From Heloderma charlesbogerti (lineage: Eukaryota; Chordata; Lepidosauria; Squamata; Helodermatidae), in assembly GCA_026122225.1 (NCBI GenBank), contig JANEZZ010000309.1, positions 712,501-776,500 on the forward strand: a stretch of DNA of 64,000 bases, read 5' to 3'. Positions 22,846-34,290 of the stretch are shown here, one piece after another. Both the position numbers and the translations under genes were made by a program. The notes below the pieces were generated by a model that saw nothing but the letters and a program-made list of their open reading frames with translations, was not told where the DNA came from and ran no database searches. The stretch's first letter is position 1. Every line of letters starts with the position of its first letter.

Positions 22846-23548
22846 GACTTACCATCCAGTTCTTAGTTATGTGCACAATCCTACTGGTATCTATGGTACT
22901 TGTGTGTATAGCTTGCTTCACATACTTCTAAACGGCTCCTCTGTAGGCAGGCATGGTGGGAAAACAGGTTAATTTTTCATTTCAAATGTATATACCATGT
23001 TCTTTGCCAAACAGATAGCATCTGAATCAGTGAACAATCTCAGTAAAACAGAGAACAGTAATAAAACAATATGAGTTGGATCCAGAGATAGAAGAGTGGA
23101 ACTCAGCTTGCACAACAGGGCTTTCCTAGCTTTCCTCCCCGCTCCCCCCCACACACACTTCAATCCCCTCCCCTCCTAAAGCCATTTCAGAGGTATGGGG
23201 ACCCTCCAGAATAGTTAGGAAGGGAGGGGGGCTGCAGGGTGAAATTGGCAAATAATGCCTCCCCTCACAGTCTTTAGCTGGATATCTGCAGGTTCTCAGT
23301 CACTTTCACAAGCAGAAGGAACCTTTCTAGTTCTGAAAGGGCAAGTCTATAAGATCTAAAAAGAAACATTTATTTTATTGCCAACAGCATAGAGGAAAGA
23401 TTAAAAGGGGTATAAAAACTATTAATACATTAAAAACTAGTAACATTAGTAATATTAATATTAGCAGTAAAGTTAGCAACATTACAACTATCCAAAACAC
23501 ACTTATCTGAACATATACAACAGCCATTAATTGTACAGGAAATCAAAG

Positions 23549-23899
23549 AGCAGGATCCAACGGGGTGTTTATGCCTCCACCAATTCTCTTGTGCCCTGCT
23601 GATTCTGTTGTACAAGCAAGCGGTGGGTCTCATTGCTTCCGTTGCACAAGTGGAACACACTGCTTGCTCAACAGCGATTTAGTGCTTCCAAGAGGACGTC
23701 CTGAAATGAGCAGAAACAATTCTCGATTGGGGCAGGTCAGCGGAGCTCCCTTATGCGAGCTCTGCTGACCTGTCCCATTCCAGAAATGAGCATTTTCGCT
23801 CATTTCTGGTGACCCAGAAACACTAAATCTTCTGTGTGCGGTGTGTCTTGCTTGCGGACAGGAATTGGCGGGGCATAAGGGAATCTGGATTCTGCCTGG
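23549..23899. repeat. Long fold-back (palindromic) element
   Basis: The left arm (CAGGATCC...GCCTCCACCAATTC) pairs with the right arm (GGAATTGGCGGGGCAT...GGATTCTGCCTGG) over about 170 bp with mismatches. The centre is near 23755, around GGTCAGCGGAGCTC / GAGCTCTGCTGACC. Inside the arms are ATTTAGTG and GAAATGAGC blocks in both orientations. It is non-coding. Confidence 0.7.
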
Positions 23900-24965
23900 A
23901 ATTATAGCATTAACATAGGTTAATATTATTGAAGAATAGATAAACTATAATTCTTCATAATAACAGTACCCCAAAGGAAGTTCATCAGCATTCATGCTGA
24001 TGAAGTACATCATCATGGAACATATTATTCCAAAACGGTATGAATATTATCCATTTATCACATGTTTGTTGTTCTCTAACATGTTCATAAAGAAGCTTCA
24101 TAATAGCTACATCCCAAATTCTAAAGAACCAATCAGAGGACAACAGGGTTGTTGTTGTTTTTTGCCATTATGAGGCTGTTGAGATTTTAGCAGCTGTAAG
24201 CAAAGGAATAACCATTTCTACATCATTATTTTGTACACATCCTTTCAAATAATTCAATGGAATTCTCAAAGAATCCTCTGGAGTTTGTACCCATGCTTTG
24301 CTCAATGTAGAATAATACAGAATGTCAGTATATTCCCTCATTCCCAGAATGCATAGAAATAGTCAACATGCAGCTATCTGCAGTGTTAACATTTATCCTC
24401 TGATTAAACCATAGATCTGGTTTATTTTATAGAGGGTTAAATACCATTAGTGTAATGTCGTCATTGTTGTTTAAATTCTTTTAGTTTCATTGCAACCAAA
24501 CTTTTTTCTAATATTCTCCTCCACTTCCCTTTCCCATTTTTGTTTATAATACATTGCTAGGTCTCCAGTCTGTGTATATCTTAATATTGTATGCCTCTTA
24601 CCAGTTAAGTAGTTGTAGGCATAACTAGTTGTTCCATTTGTGATAATTCTCTAAATGAATTGTATTTCCTAATAAGTGAATACAATTTAAAACAAATAGG
24701 TAAAACAAAGAAGAAGCCATAAGACATCAACAACTGTTCCAGCAGAGAATAACTCCAATTGTCATTAGCCAGTTAAAAATACTTGCTGAAAAAAACGTGT
24801 TTCAAGTAGGTACTGGAAAGCTAGCAGAGATCTGGTCAGATGTGTTTCAAGAAAAGGGCAAGGCATAAAATGGCTTCTAGGGAAAAAAACCACAGTTCTT
24901 ACATTTGGAAGTGGCTGATATGGAGTAGTAACTTCCTCACCAATTAAGACAGTGAGAATATACAT

Positions 24966-25215
24966 TTTGTTGTTGTTGTTCAGTCATTAAGTCGTGTCCG
25001 ACTCTTCGTGACCCCATGGACCATAGCACGCTAGGCCTTCCTGTCCTCCGCTCTCTCCCGGAGTGTGCTCAGGTTCATATTCATTGCATCAGTGATGCTA
25101 TCTAGCCATCTCATCCTCTGCCATCCCCTTCTCCTTTTGCCTTCAATCATTCCCAGCATCAGGGTCTTTTCCAGTGACTTTTCTCTTCACATTAGGTGGC
25201 CAAAATATTTGAGCA
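24966..25215 (-). mobile_element. 5'-truncated BovB LINE with target duplications
   Basis: About 250 bp of BovB 3' end (C-terminal coding up to AKYF-type block, then the AACAACAAC tail at the low-coordinate end). An 11-bp direct duplication AGAATATACAT flanks it (24955-24965 and 25216-25226), so this is a discrete, fairly recent retrotransposition. Confidence 0.9.
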
Positions 25216-25249
25216 AGAATATACATAGGGGAAGCATATTCTATCATAT

Positions 25250-25420
25250 AGAGACCCCATATGAAGTAGGGCTTTAAAGGTTATCACCAGCACTTTGAAT
25301 AGGGTCTGGAATCTAATAAGAAGCCAGTGCAGCTAAGCCAGAAAAGGAATAAGCTTCCAAACCATCTTCAAAGGCAGCATTCTACAGAGTGCATTGTAGT
25401 AGTGAGTATAAGAGATTTCC
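25250..25420 (-). mobile_element. L2-type LINE remnant
   Basis: It carries antisense L2 3' blocks (GGGCTTTAAAGG, CCAGTGCAGCTAAG, GTGCATTGTAGTAGT) like those of the copies at 2290-2500 and 56760-56980. Confidence 0.65.
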
Positions 25421-25973
25421 TCACAGTACCTACAGTGTGAGATGACACAGGCATGACATGCACATACAGTTCACAAAAGACTTTCTGCCTTCAAAAGCGG
25501 AGTGTGGAGGAGAGTGTCTGAATTGTCTGCATGTACAGCCACGTCATATGTTGAGTGTTCATGCTTCTCCACAATGCCTATGGAGGGGCTGCTTGGTTAA
25601 GACTGCAGTCATAAAACACACTTAATGGTATGTAAATCCCTTTGAACTTACTGAAATTTATTTCTAAGTAGGCATGTGTAGTATTGTGCTGTATGTTTAT
25701 GAACCAGGCCTATGTAACAAGGCTGGATTGATTTAAGTAAAATCAATATACCCATAGTTTCCCCAGAATTTTTCTGTAGAATGCAGGTGGTGGGGGAAAG
25801 TATGATAGGCTAAACTGACTAATAATCATTAGTTGTATAAAGAGCCTTTAGTGAAATATAAAGTAAGAATGGTCTTGGTAGTTAGAAACTGCATTGAGCT
25901 AGGGCACACACAAAAAATAACACCTAAGTACCATGGAGTATAAGCTTCTGTTATGAGTGAATCAGACCAAGTC

Positions 25974-26057
25974 TGCAATCCTATGCATATTAACCTGGAG
26001 GTAAGTCCCATTTAACTTAACAGGGCTTACTTCTGGGTAGACATGTATAGGATTACA
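25974..26057. repeat. Short palindromic element with GCAATCCTAT termini
   Basis: It begins TGCAATCCTATGCAT and ends ATGTATAGGATTACA, with an inner pair GGTAAGTCCC / GGGCTTACTTC. This is a common squamate short palindrome in my experience; its class is unknown to me. A second copy is at 46209. Confidence 0.75.
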
Positions 26058-26283
26058 CTGTAAAAACCAAGATAGCTGTTTTCTTGTGATCAAAGTAATC
26101 AGTGAATTTCCCCAAGAGTAATAATATGGATCTGTTTCGGATACAATTTTTCTAAAATCACATTATGTAATGTATAGTATTAAAGTAGTTAACCTTATAA
26201 CTTCACCTGCAATTTATGCTGGAATATTTTAATACAATAACCATGAATTATGAGATAGTAGTATAATATATGTAATATATTAT

Positions 26284-26417
26284 ACAGATATTGGGCTGGT
26301 TTGAACAATCGCAACGAGGTAAATAAGCCACAGTGGCTTATTTCCCCTGCCATCTGTGCCAGACAGATTTCCGCAATTACTGTTGCTGGCGCAGCTTGCT
26401 GTGTTACCTGAAGTGGG
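26284..26417. repeat. Left part of a fold-back element interrupted by BovB
   Basis: It starts GGGCTGGTTTGAACAATCG and includes AAATAAGCCACAGTGGCTTATTT. The matching right end with GGTTTGTACAACATGGCAAGCC-like sequence lies at about 29925-29960, beyond the BovB at 26418-29870. The BovB therefore inserted into this element. Confidence 0.6.
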
Positions 26418-29400
26418 CGTTGTTGTTGTTGTTCAGTCGTTAAGTCGTGTCCGACTCTTCGTGACCCCATGGACTGTAGCACGCCAGGCCTTCCTGTCCT
26501 CCGCTCTCTCCCGGAGTGTGCTCAAGTTCATATTCATTGCATCGGTGATGCTATCTAGCCATTAGGGTGGTATTCCTGAATCACAGGTCGGAATTAAGAT
26601 TGCTGGGAGAATCATCAACAACCTCCGATATGCAGACAATACCACCCTAATGGCAGAAAGCAAAGAGGATCTAAAGAGCCTCTTGTTGAGGGTGAAAGGG
26701 GAGAGTGCAAAAGCTGGTTTGAAACTCAACATTAAACTAAGATCATGGCATCTGGCCCCATCACTTCCTGGCATATAGAAGGGGAAGAAATGGAAGCAGT
26801 GACAGATTTTACTTTCTTGGGCTCCAAGATTACCGCAGACAGTGACTGTAGCCATGAAATTAAAAGACGCTTGCTTCTTGGGAGGAAAGCTATGCAAACC
26901 TAGACAGCATAGTAAGAAGCAGAGACATCACCTTGCCGACAAAGGTCCGTCTAATCAAAGCTATGGTTTTCCCAGCAGTAATGTATGGCTGTGAGAGCTG
27001 GACTATAAGGAAGGCTGAGCGCCGAAGAATTGATGCTTTTGAACTGTGGTGCTGGAGAAGACTCTTATGAGTCCCCTGGACTGCAAGGAGGTCAAATCAG
27101 TCAATCCTAAAGGAAATCAACCCTGAGTGCTCATTGGAAGGACAGATCCTGAAGCTCCAATATTTTGGCCACCTAATGCGAAGAGAAAACTCTCTGGAAA
27201 AGACCCTGATGCTGGGAAAGACTGAAGGCAAAAGGAGAAGGGGACAACAGAGGATGAGACGGCTAGATAGCATCACCGATGCAATGAATATGAACTTGAG
27301 CACACTCCGGGAGAGAACGCAGGACAGGAAGGCTGTGCTATGGTCCATGGGGTCATGAAGAGTCGGACATGACTGAACGACTGAACAACAAAGGGTGGTA
27401 TTGTCTGCGTTTCTGAGGTTGTTGATAATTCTTCCGGCAATCTTAATTCCGACCTGTGATTCATCCAACCCAGCATTTCTCATGATGTACTCTGCATATA
27501 AGTTAAATAAGCAGGGTGACAATATGCAGCCTTGTCGTATTCCTTTCCCAATTTTGAACCAATCGGTTGTTCCATGTCTGGTTCTTATTGTTGCTTCTTG
27601 ACCCTCATACAGGTTTCTCAGGAGACAGGTAAGGTGGTCTGGTACAACCATCTCTTTCAGAATTTGCCACAGTTTTTTGTGATCCACACAATCAAAGGCT
27701 TTAGCATAGTCATTGAAGCAGAAATAAATGTTTTTTCTGGAATTCTCTTGCTTTCTCCATGATCCAGTGAATGTTGGCAATTTGATCTCTAGCTCCTCCG
27801 CCTCTTCGAAACCCCGCTTGTACTTCCGGTAGTTCTCGGTTCACGTACTCGTAAAGCCTAGCTTGTAAGATTTTGAGCATAACCTTGCTGGCATGTGAAA
27901 TGAGCACAATTGTACGGTAGGTTGAACACTCTTTGGCATTGCCCTTCTTTGGAATTGGAATGTAAACTGACCTTTTCCAGTCTTGTGGCCACTGTTGAGT
28001 GTTCCAAATTTGTTGGCATATTGAGTGCAGCAAATTAACAGCATCATCTTTTAGGATTTTAAATAGCTCAGCCGGAATACTGTCATCTCCGCTAGCTTTG
28101 TTGTTAGTAATGCTTCCTAAGGCCCACTTGACTTCACTCTCGAGGATGTCTGGCTCAAAGTCAATGACCGCACTATCATGGCTACCAGGGACATTAAAAT
28201 CTTTCCTGTATAGTACTTCTGTGTATTCTTTCCACCTCTTCTTAATCTCATTTGCTTCTGTTAAGTCCCTGCCTTCTTTGTCCTGTATCATGCCCGTCTT
28301 TGCACAAAACGTTCCCTTGAGATCTCCGATTTTCTTGAAAAGATCTCTAGTCTTTCCCATTCTATTGTTTTCCTCGATTTCTTTGCACTGTTCATTTAAG
28401 AAGGCCTTCTTGTCTCTCCTTGCTATTCTCTGGAACTCTGCATTCAGTTGGATATATCTTCCCCTTTCTCCCTTGCTTTTCACTTCCCTTCTTTCCTCAG
28501 CTACTTGTAAAGCCTCATCAGACAGCCACTTGGCTTTCTTGCATTTCTTTTTCTTTGGGATGGATTTCGTTGCTGCCTCCTGAACAATGTTACAGACCTC
28601 CGTCCATAGTTCCTCAGGCACTCTGTCTATCAGGTCTAATCCCTTAAATCTATTCCTCACCTCCACTGTATATTCATCAGGGATATGATTTAGGTCATAC
28701 CTGAATGGTTTAGTGGTTTTCCCTACATTCTTCAATTTCAGCCGAAATTTTGCAAGAAGCAGCTCATGATCTGAGCCACAGTCAGCTCCAGGTCTTGTTT
28801 TTACTGACTGTATAGAGTTTCTCCATCTTTGGCTGCAAAGCACATAATCTGATTTCGATATTGACCACCTGGTGATGTCCATGTGTAGAGTCTCCTCTTG
28901 TGCTGTTGGAAAAGAGTGTTTGCTATGATCAGCGTGTTCTCTTGGCAAAACTCGATTAGCCTTTATCCTGCTTCATTTTGTAGACAAAGGCCATGCTTGC
29001 CTGTTATCCCAGTTATTTCTTGACTTCCTACTTTAGCATTCCAATCCCCTATGATGAAGAGGACATCTTTTTTTGGTGTTAGTTCTAGAAGGTGTTGTAG
29101 GTCTTCATAGAACCGATCAATCTCAGCTTCTTCAGCCTCAGTGGTTGGGGCATAGACTTGAATTACTATGATGTTGAATGGTTTGCCTTGGATTCGTACT
29201 AAGATCATTCTATTGTTTTTGAGATTGTACCCCAGTACTGCTTTTCCCACCCTCTTGTTGACTATGAGTGCTACTCCATTTCTTGTAAGGGATTCTTGCC
29301 CACAGTCGTAGATATAATGGTCACCTCAATTAAATTCGCCCATGCTTGTCCATTTGAGTTTGCTGATTCCCAAGATGTCGATGTTCAATCTTGCCATCTC

Positions 29401-29870
29401 ATGTTTGACCACCTCCAGCTTACCTTGATTCATTGATCTGACATTCCAGGTTCCTAAACAATATTGTTCTTTACAGCATCGGACTTTCTTTTCACCACCA
29501 GACACATCCACAGCTGAGTGTCCTTTCGGGTTTGGTCCAGCCGCTTCACTCTTTCTGGCGCTACTTGGAAATTCCTTCTGCTCTTCCCCAGTAGTATATT
29601 GGACACCTTCCGACCTGAGGAGCTCATCTTCCGGCATCATATCTTTTAGCCTTGTGATACGTTCCATGAGGTTTTCTTGGCAAGTACTGGAGTGGGTTGC
29701 CATTTCCTTCTCCAGTGGACCACATTTTGTCAGAACACTCCGCCATGACCTGTCCGTCTTGGGTGGCCCTGCACAGCATAGCTTATGGCTTCACTGAGTT
29801 ATGCCAGCCCCTTCACCACAACAAGGCAGTGATCCGTGAAGGGGTACCGACCCTCAGATAACCCAACAAC
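26418..29870 (-). mobile_element. BovB (RTE) LINE with full 5' region, internally deleted and interrupted
   Basis: On the minus strand the 5' UTR begins near 29870 and is followed by the endonuclease (29703-28960: NVRSMNQGKLEVVKHEM, VLFIIGDWNAKVGS). A 412-codon frame (28948-27710) covers the linker and RT N-terminal half, and the RT continues to 27403 (VRQGCILS-like motif). The catalytic box is mutated to NADN. About 600 bp of the C-terminal part are deleted (junction near 26560), and the final 3' segment plus GTT-repeat tail lies at 26418-26560. An opposite-strand BovB is inserted at 26575-27391. It is dead, but more complete at the 5' end than the copy at 13631. Confidence 0.92.
26575..27391 (+). 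mobile_element. 5'-truncated BovB inserted into another BovB
   Basis: In plus orientation it runs from the RT segment GIKIAG-INNLRYADN to the 3' end ...GAACAACAA. It is flanked by a perfect 11-bp duplication AGGGTGGTATT (26564-26574 and 27392-27402) derived from the host copy's own catalytic-box codons. Its catalytic box is YADN instead of YADD, and frameshifts occur after 26740. Confidence 0.9.
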
Positions 29871-29990
29871 AGCCCATAGGTGATTTGAGGGTTGCTACCC
29901 CCTCAAACAAGCCATGCCGCCCGGGTTTGTACAACATGGCAAGCCATGCCAATGAGGGTAATTGGGGAAATCTGGCGAGCACGCAACTGG
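29871..29990. repeat. Right part of the fold-back interrupted by BovB
   Basis: It contains GGGTTTGTACAACATGGC and GCCATGCCAATGAGGGTAAT, the terminal signature of the fold-back family seen at 35125-35407. It continues the element whose left part is at 26284-26417. Confidence 0.55.
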
Positions 29991-30461
29991 CACGTGCAGC
30001 GGGGTGAAAAGTTAACATTTTTAACAGTAGAACTATTTCAAGTTCTGTAAGCTGGCATAATTGTTTGATAAGATTACTTGTTCACAACTTACTATAGCAG
30101 ATATACTTTGAAGGATTTTCAAACACCAGCTTACCAAGGTCATCTCAATATCTCCAGTGTCATTACTGACACTGATGATATAGATAGATAAATGCAGCTT
30201 ACTGAAGAGAACCCAAAGGGATCAGTTAACAGTTCCTGCTATCTAATTATTTTCCTTATGATTTCAGTGGCTAATATTTGATCAAGACACCAACCAAATA
30301 TTTGTTCCAAAACTGTGCAAAGTCAGTAAACATTTAAGGAATAAGATAAAGTAAGCAGAACCTAGTGCAAGTTTTTAAAAGGCTTTTTAATATCTAGATA
30401 AGATGATTTATTGCAACTTTTTCAATGTTTAACTTCATGTTCAAAACATTCTGTTTACTAG

Positions 30462-30546
30462 AATCTCTTGAACCTGGGAAAACTACTACAGTCTCAATGG
30501 GAATTGACTTCTGTGATTCTACTCAGGCTGCCAATTTCCAGTTGTG
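30462..30546 (+). CDS. AP3B1: AP3B1 coding exon (second of four), ear domain
   Basis: This 85-bp exon lies between ctgtttactag and the donor TG|gtaagt. Its first two bases complete a Glu codon with the G left by the previous exon, and it ends with TG of a Cys codon finished by the next exon. The encoded core [19 protein letters not shown] is a strongly conserved segment of the beta-3 appendage sandwich domain. It follows the VFNPI end of the upstream exon, as expected for the family. The intron before it (7.9 kb) holds BovB and fold-back elements, and none of them touches the splice sites. The exon has no internal stop, and the phase is consistent on both sides, which argues against a processed or dead copy. 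Confidence 0.92.
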
Positions 30547-30871
30547 GTAAGTTATGCTGTAGTGGTAAGTTCTGCTATAATGGCTTTTCAAAACAGCCCC
30601 TTTATGTGCATTGGAAATGAAACATTATTAGAACTATATTTAATTGTGCTATTTGAGTATTAACATATTAGATTGCAGCATTTCATTTTAGGAAAGCCTT
30701 TTAAGGCTCATCAATATGCTCAGTTTTGAGGAAGAAAAGTTCTCATAGTGGTGGGTGTTTTTAGCTACTTCAGTTCTATGTGGAGAGCTATTTTGGAACA
30801 TTTGTCTCAAATCCTCTCCATGTCGACCTAGTGGGCAGCTGCTGTAAAATGATAATGTTGACCTAGTGTGT

Positions 30872-31600
30872 GGCTGATGTAAAAAAGGAAACTCTATGTT
30901 AGGCGTAATTAGGAAAGGAATTGAGAATAAAACTGCTAATATCACACTGCCCTTATATAAATCTATGGTGCGACCACACTTAGAATACTGTGTACAGTTC
31001 TGGCCACTGCACCTAAAAAAATATTGTAGAGCTGGAGAAAGGGCAACTAAAATGATCAAAGGGCTGGAGCAACTCCCCTATGAGGAAAGGTTACAGTGTC
31101 TGAGACTGTTTAGCTTGGAAAAAAGGTGAATAAGAGGAGACATGATAGAGGTGTACAAAATTATGCATGGTGTGGAGAATATGGATAGGGAGAAATTTTT
31201 CTCCCTCATAATACTAGAACCCGGAGACATCCCATGAAGCTGATTGGTGGGAGATTCATGACAGACAAAAGAAAGCACTTCTTCACACAGCGCATAGTCA
31301 AACTATGGAATTCACTACCACAAGACATAGTGATGGCCACCAATTTAAAAGTGGGTTGGACAAATTCCTGGAGGAGAAGGCTATCAATGGCTGCTTGTCC
31401 TGATGGCTATGTGCTACTTCCAGTACCAGAGGTGAGCCTATGGACACCAGTTGCTGGGGAACATGGGTGGGAGGTTGCTATTGCACTCATGTCCTGCTTG
31501 TGGGTTTCCTGTGGGCAGCTGGTTGGCCAGTGTGCGAACAGAATGCTGGACTAGATGGACCCTTGGTCTGATCCAACATGGCTCTTGAAAGTTGCCAAAA
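30872..31600 (+). mobile_element. CR1-superfamily LINE 3' part
   Basis: The frame 30896-31129 encodes LPLYKSMVRPHLEYCVQFW and MIKGLEQLPYEERLQCLRLF, then KLIGGRFMTDKRKHFFTQ (31234 onward) and the conserved 3' UTR ending GGACCCTTGGTCTGATCC. It is 5'-truncated, with only a few stops. Confidence 0.88.
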
Positions 31601-31604
31601 TTGG

Positions 31605-31980
31605 CACATCATTGAGGGTTTACAAATTAGCATTCTTTCTGATGTGGTAACTTTTAGTGGTTTCTGTCAAGGGTAGAATTGTTAAACATCTAGAAGGGCA
31701 AGTTTTGCTGAGGAAGAATCAGCATGGCTTCTGCAAAGAGAAGTTGTCCCGCACCAACCTTTAGAATTTTCAGGTATGTTAGCAAACAAGTAGGCATGCT
31801 CATGTAGGCATGCTCATACTTCAACCTTTTGACAGAATTCTTTCACATGGGCTCCTAAGAAAACCCTTCAGTTAGAAGAGGGCAATGGAAGTAAATAACG
31901 GACTCACACAAGGCAATGTAGAACTGGTCCTGTTAATTTGTTTATAAATTATCCGGAGTCAGGGTAGACAGTGATGTTTT
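31605..31980 (+). mobile_element. CR1-superfamily LINE, RT-domain fragment
   Basis: The sequence resembles the CR1 RT region (HIEGQVL-like, QHGFCKEKLSRTNL-like, FDRILSHGLL-like) in broken frames, like 50580-50800. It lies directly after the previous copy's 3' end. Confidence 0.65.
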
Positions 31981-32024
31981 AGGTCCAAAGGGAGGTGATT
32001 TGTGTATATATGGAATCAACAGGA

Positions 32025-32133
32025 CAAATTGTATTTTATTGTGTTTTATCATGTTTTTATTGTGTAAACTGCTTTGAGGACGTGTTGTTGTTTTTTTAAT
32101 GAAAAGTGGTATAGAAATTCTCTTAAATAAATC
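32025..32133 (+). mobile_element. L2-type LINE 3' tail
   Basis: It contains TTTTATTGTGTAAACTGCTT followed by GTGGTATAGAAATTCTCTT and AAATAAAT, the usual L2 3' terminus. Confidence 0.6.
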
Positions 32134-32261
32134 TGTGTGAAGTCTAAATCCCAAAATGATTTGGGCGCTTTTTAAGATCTGTACTTTTTAATATACCTGT
32201 AAAGCTGTACACCTGCATTCTGACCAAGTTGAAACCTTATGACTTTCACTCAGCATATATA

Positions 32262-32390
32262 TTGGGTTGGTTCATACAACACAACAGGCCACTGTGGGTT
32301 AATTTACCCATGGGGGCTGTCACATTGTGCCAGGCACCTTGCTATGGGTTGTCATGTCATTCAAACCCAGGCGGAAGGGGTTTGAGGGTT
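32262..32390. repeat. Fold-back element (TTCATACAACA family)
   Basis: The left end TGGGTTGGTTCATACAACA is mirrored by a right end with TTGTCATGTCATTCAAACCCA. The core holds GGGTTAATTTACCC. It is a relative of the larger copy at 35125. Confidence 0.65.
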
Positions 32391-32529
32391 AGACAAAAAT
32401 TCACAAAAAGTTTACAAAAATTAAAACCACAGGTACAGAATAAAAACAATATAAAATATAAAAGCTTAAAACTACGATATAAAAATACAACTGGAATAAA
32501 ATCTAGCAGCCATGCAGAGATTTAAAATA

Positions 32530-32780
32530 CAGTAACAGATTTAAAGCAGCAAAGTTAAAGAACTATAACGCTAAAATGCTGGGAAAATAAAAAGGTCTTC
32601 ACCTGGCAGTATGCAGTAAAAGCATTGAAATGACATGATCTCCAAAAACAACAAAGTTGAGCTATGGTTGAAATTTATTAGGAAAGGGAGCTCCAATAAA
32701 TGGGATTGCAACTGAGAAATGCTACAAGATAGGGTGGGGATCAATATTAACTCACAAAAGGTACCTGGAGAAGGACCTTT
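32530..32780 (-). mobile_element. L2-like LINE remnant (weak)
   Basis: The antisense layout (AAAAAGGTCTTCACCTGGC, GGAGCTCC near 32690, GGAGAAGGACCT) resembles the C-terminal and 3' part of the L2 copies. It is strongly degraded. Confidence 0.4.
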
Positions 32781-32796
32781 GAATTGGACCTGGGCA

Positions 32797-33190
32797 AGGG
32801 TGCACAACCTTTTCAGTCCCAAAGACCACATCGGGTGTATGCTGAGGTGACGGGGGCTGCACCTGCACACAATCACCCCAGTAGCGACCGATTTTGGTCT
32901 TGCAGCAACAGCATCAAGGTACTGAAGCTCCATCCCAACTCAGCCACTGCAAAACCAAGAGGAAAAAATGCTCTAGGAACAGGCTATTGAGCAGGAAACT
33001 TTCCTAAAGCATGCCAGGAAGTAGGCAAGAACCTTCAACCACTGCTTCTTGGGACACTCTAGGAATGCGGTTCCTGTCGTATGGTATGAACCATCGAGCC
33101 TGTTCCTAGAGCTTTTTTTTTTTTTTTTTTGGTGGCTGCAGATGCTGGGGGTCTGGGAGCCACCTGTAGCCATACTTTTTGCACTCATGG
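32797..33190. repeat. Fold-back element with inner stem and poly(T)
   Basis: The inner arms near 32964-32986 and 33095-33117 (GCTCTAGGAACAGGCT / AGCCTGTTCCTAGAGC) are perfectly complementary over 16 bp. The outer ends show weaker complementarity (GGTGCACAACC... against ...TTTTTGCACTCATG). A T run fills 33114-33132. Confidence 0.6.
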
Positions 33191-33229
33191 ATTAGGGAGA
33201 TTGATACAGGAGAAGGTATTCCCTAAGAG

Positions 33230-34290
33230 ATGCAGAAACCAGACAAAGTAGTGCTTTAAAGCTGATCACCAGACCCATTTATTCTAAACAGACAGCTCCA
33301 CGTAGAGAACATTAAATAAATTTATCTGTATGAATAACAATTTTGAGGTCCCTCTTATCCAAGTAGAGCCACAGCTGGCAAGTCAGGGATAACTGATAAA
33401 AAAAAAAATCTTGATGACAACCTTGAAGGGAGCATTTTATGTATTCTACTGAGCCTCCAGGAGTTGGTTGGGGGTCTAGGAGCATCCCGGACTACAAACC
33501 TTCTCTTTCAAAGACAGTATGATTTCATTCATTGCAGGAAAACTAATCTTGAATCACACGGTCCTCAAACCTTCAGTTTTTCTGGATTCAGTTTGTATTC
33601 TCATCCAGTCCACCACGCCGTCAACCACAAATTTAGGACCTGCACTTTTATTCCTTGATCTTTCTCCTGCTTTTCAGAACACGCTACCCTCACAAGGAGG
33701 ATTAAATAAAGTTTTAAAACTTGTACGAATAGCTACATTTTAACTATTAATTTAAAAGCATTACTTTAAAACCAACAGCAGCTAAATCTCTTCAAGCACA
33801 GTACATTAATTAATTAATCAAATACAGCCTAGAATAAAACTGTCTTCAGAGTTTTCTTAAAAGCCAGCAGTGTTGAAGCCGTAAGTATTTCCCTAGGGAG
33901 GGATCTCCAGGGGTACTACAGAGAAGACTCTGTCCCTAGTACCCACCAAAATAACAGCTCCAGGTTGAAGAACAACACCTCAGATGCTGATCTTAACACT
34001 TTGGCAGGCTTGTACAGGTGGAAGCACTCCTTCAGATAACCTGGTACCAAACTGTTTAGAGCCTTTAAAGGCAAAACTAGCACCTTAAACTGAGCACAGA
34101 AACAAATAGGCAGGCAACGAGGCTAATACAGAATAGGTGTAATGTGATCAGAATGCTTAGCTCCCACAAGCATTTATCCAACACACTCTGTATATCAATT
34201 GCAGTTTCCAAACTGTCTTCCAAGGAAAGCCTCACATAGAACACACTACAGTAATGTAGCCTGGACATAACTAAAACATGTCTTGTATTC
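33230..34290 (-). mobile_element. L2-type LINE, degenerate
   Basis: Antisense L2 C-terminal landmarks occur in order: the (P)REIF-like block at 33880-33930, GGTACCAAACTGTTTAGAGCC, the GGCAGGCAACG box and ACACACTACAGTAATGTAGCC near 34240. The last corresponds to the TSRLDYCN region of other copies. Stops occur throughout. Confidence 0.7.

Larger units (their letters stand above)
22576..30461 (+). other. AP3B1: AP3B1 intron between first and second visible exons
   Basis: The donor is gtaaac and the acceptor ctgtttactag. It contains a SINE tail, a fold-back at 23549-23899, a short BovB, an L2 remnant, a short palindrome at 25974-26057 and the composite BovB at 26418-29870. I see no recognisable elements in 22850-23540, 23900-24950, 25420-25970 and 29995-30440. 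Part of 23060-23350 is C/G-rich and may belong to an older fold-back. Confidence 0.85.

Noticed and set aside
26564..27402. Inversion within the BovB copy
   Set aside because: The 11-bp flanking duplication and overlap of RT sequence with the host copy show a nested insertion instead.
27999..28583. 194-codon plus-strand frame opposite the BovB
   Set aside because: Shadow frame of the BovB coding strand; the sense protein carries the RTE motifs.
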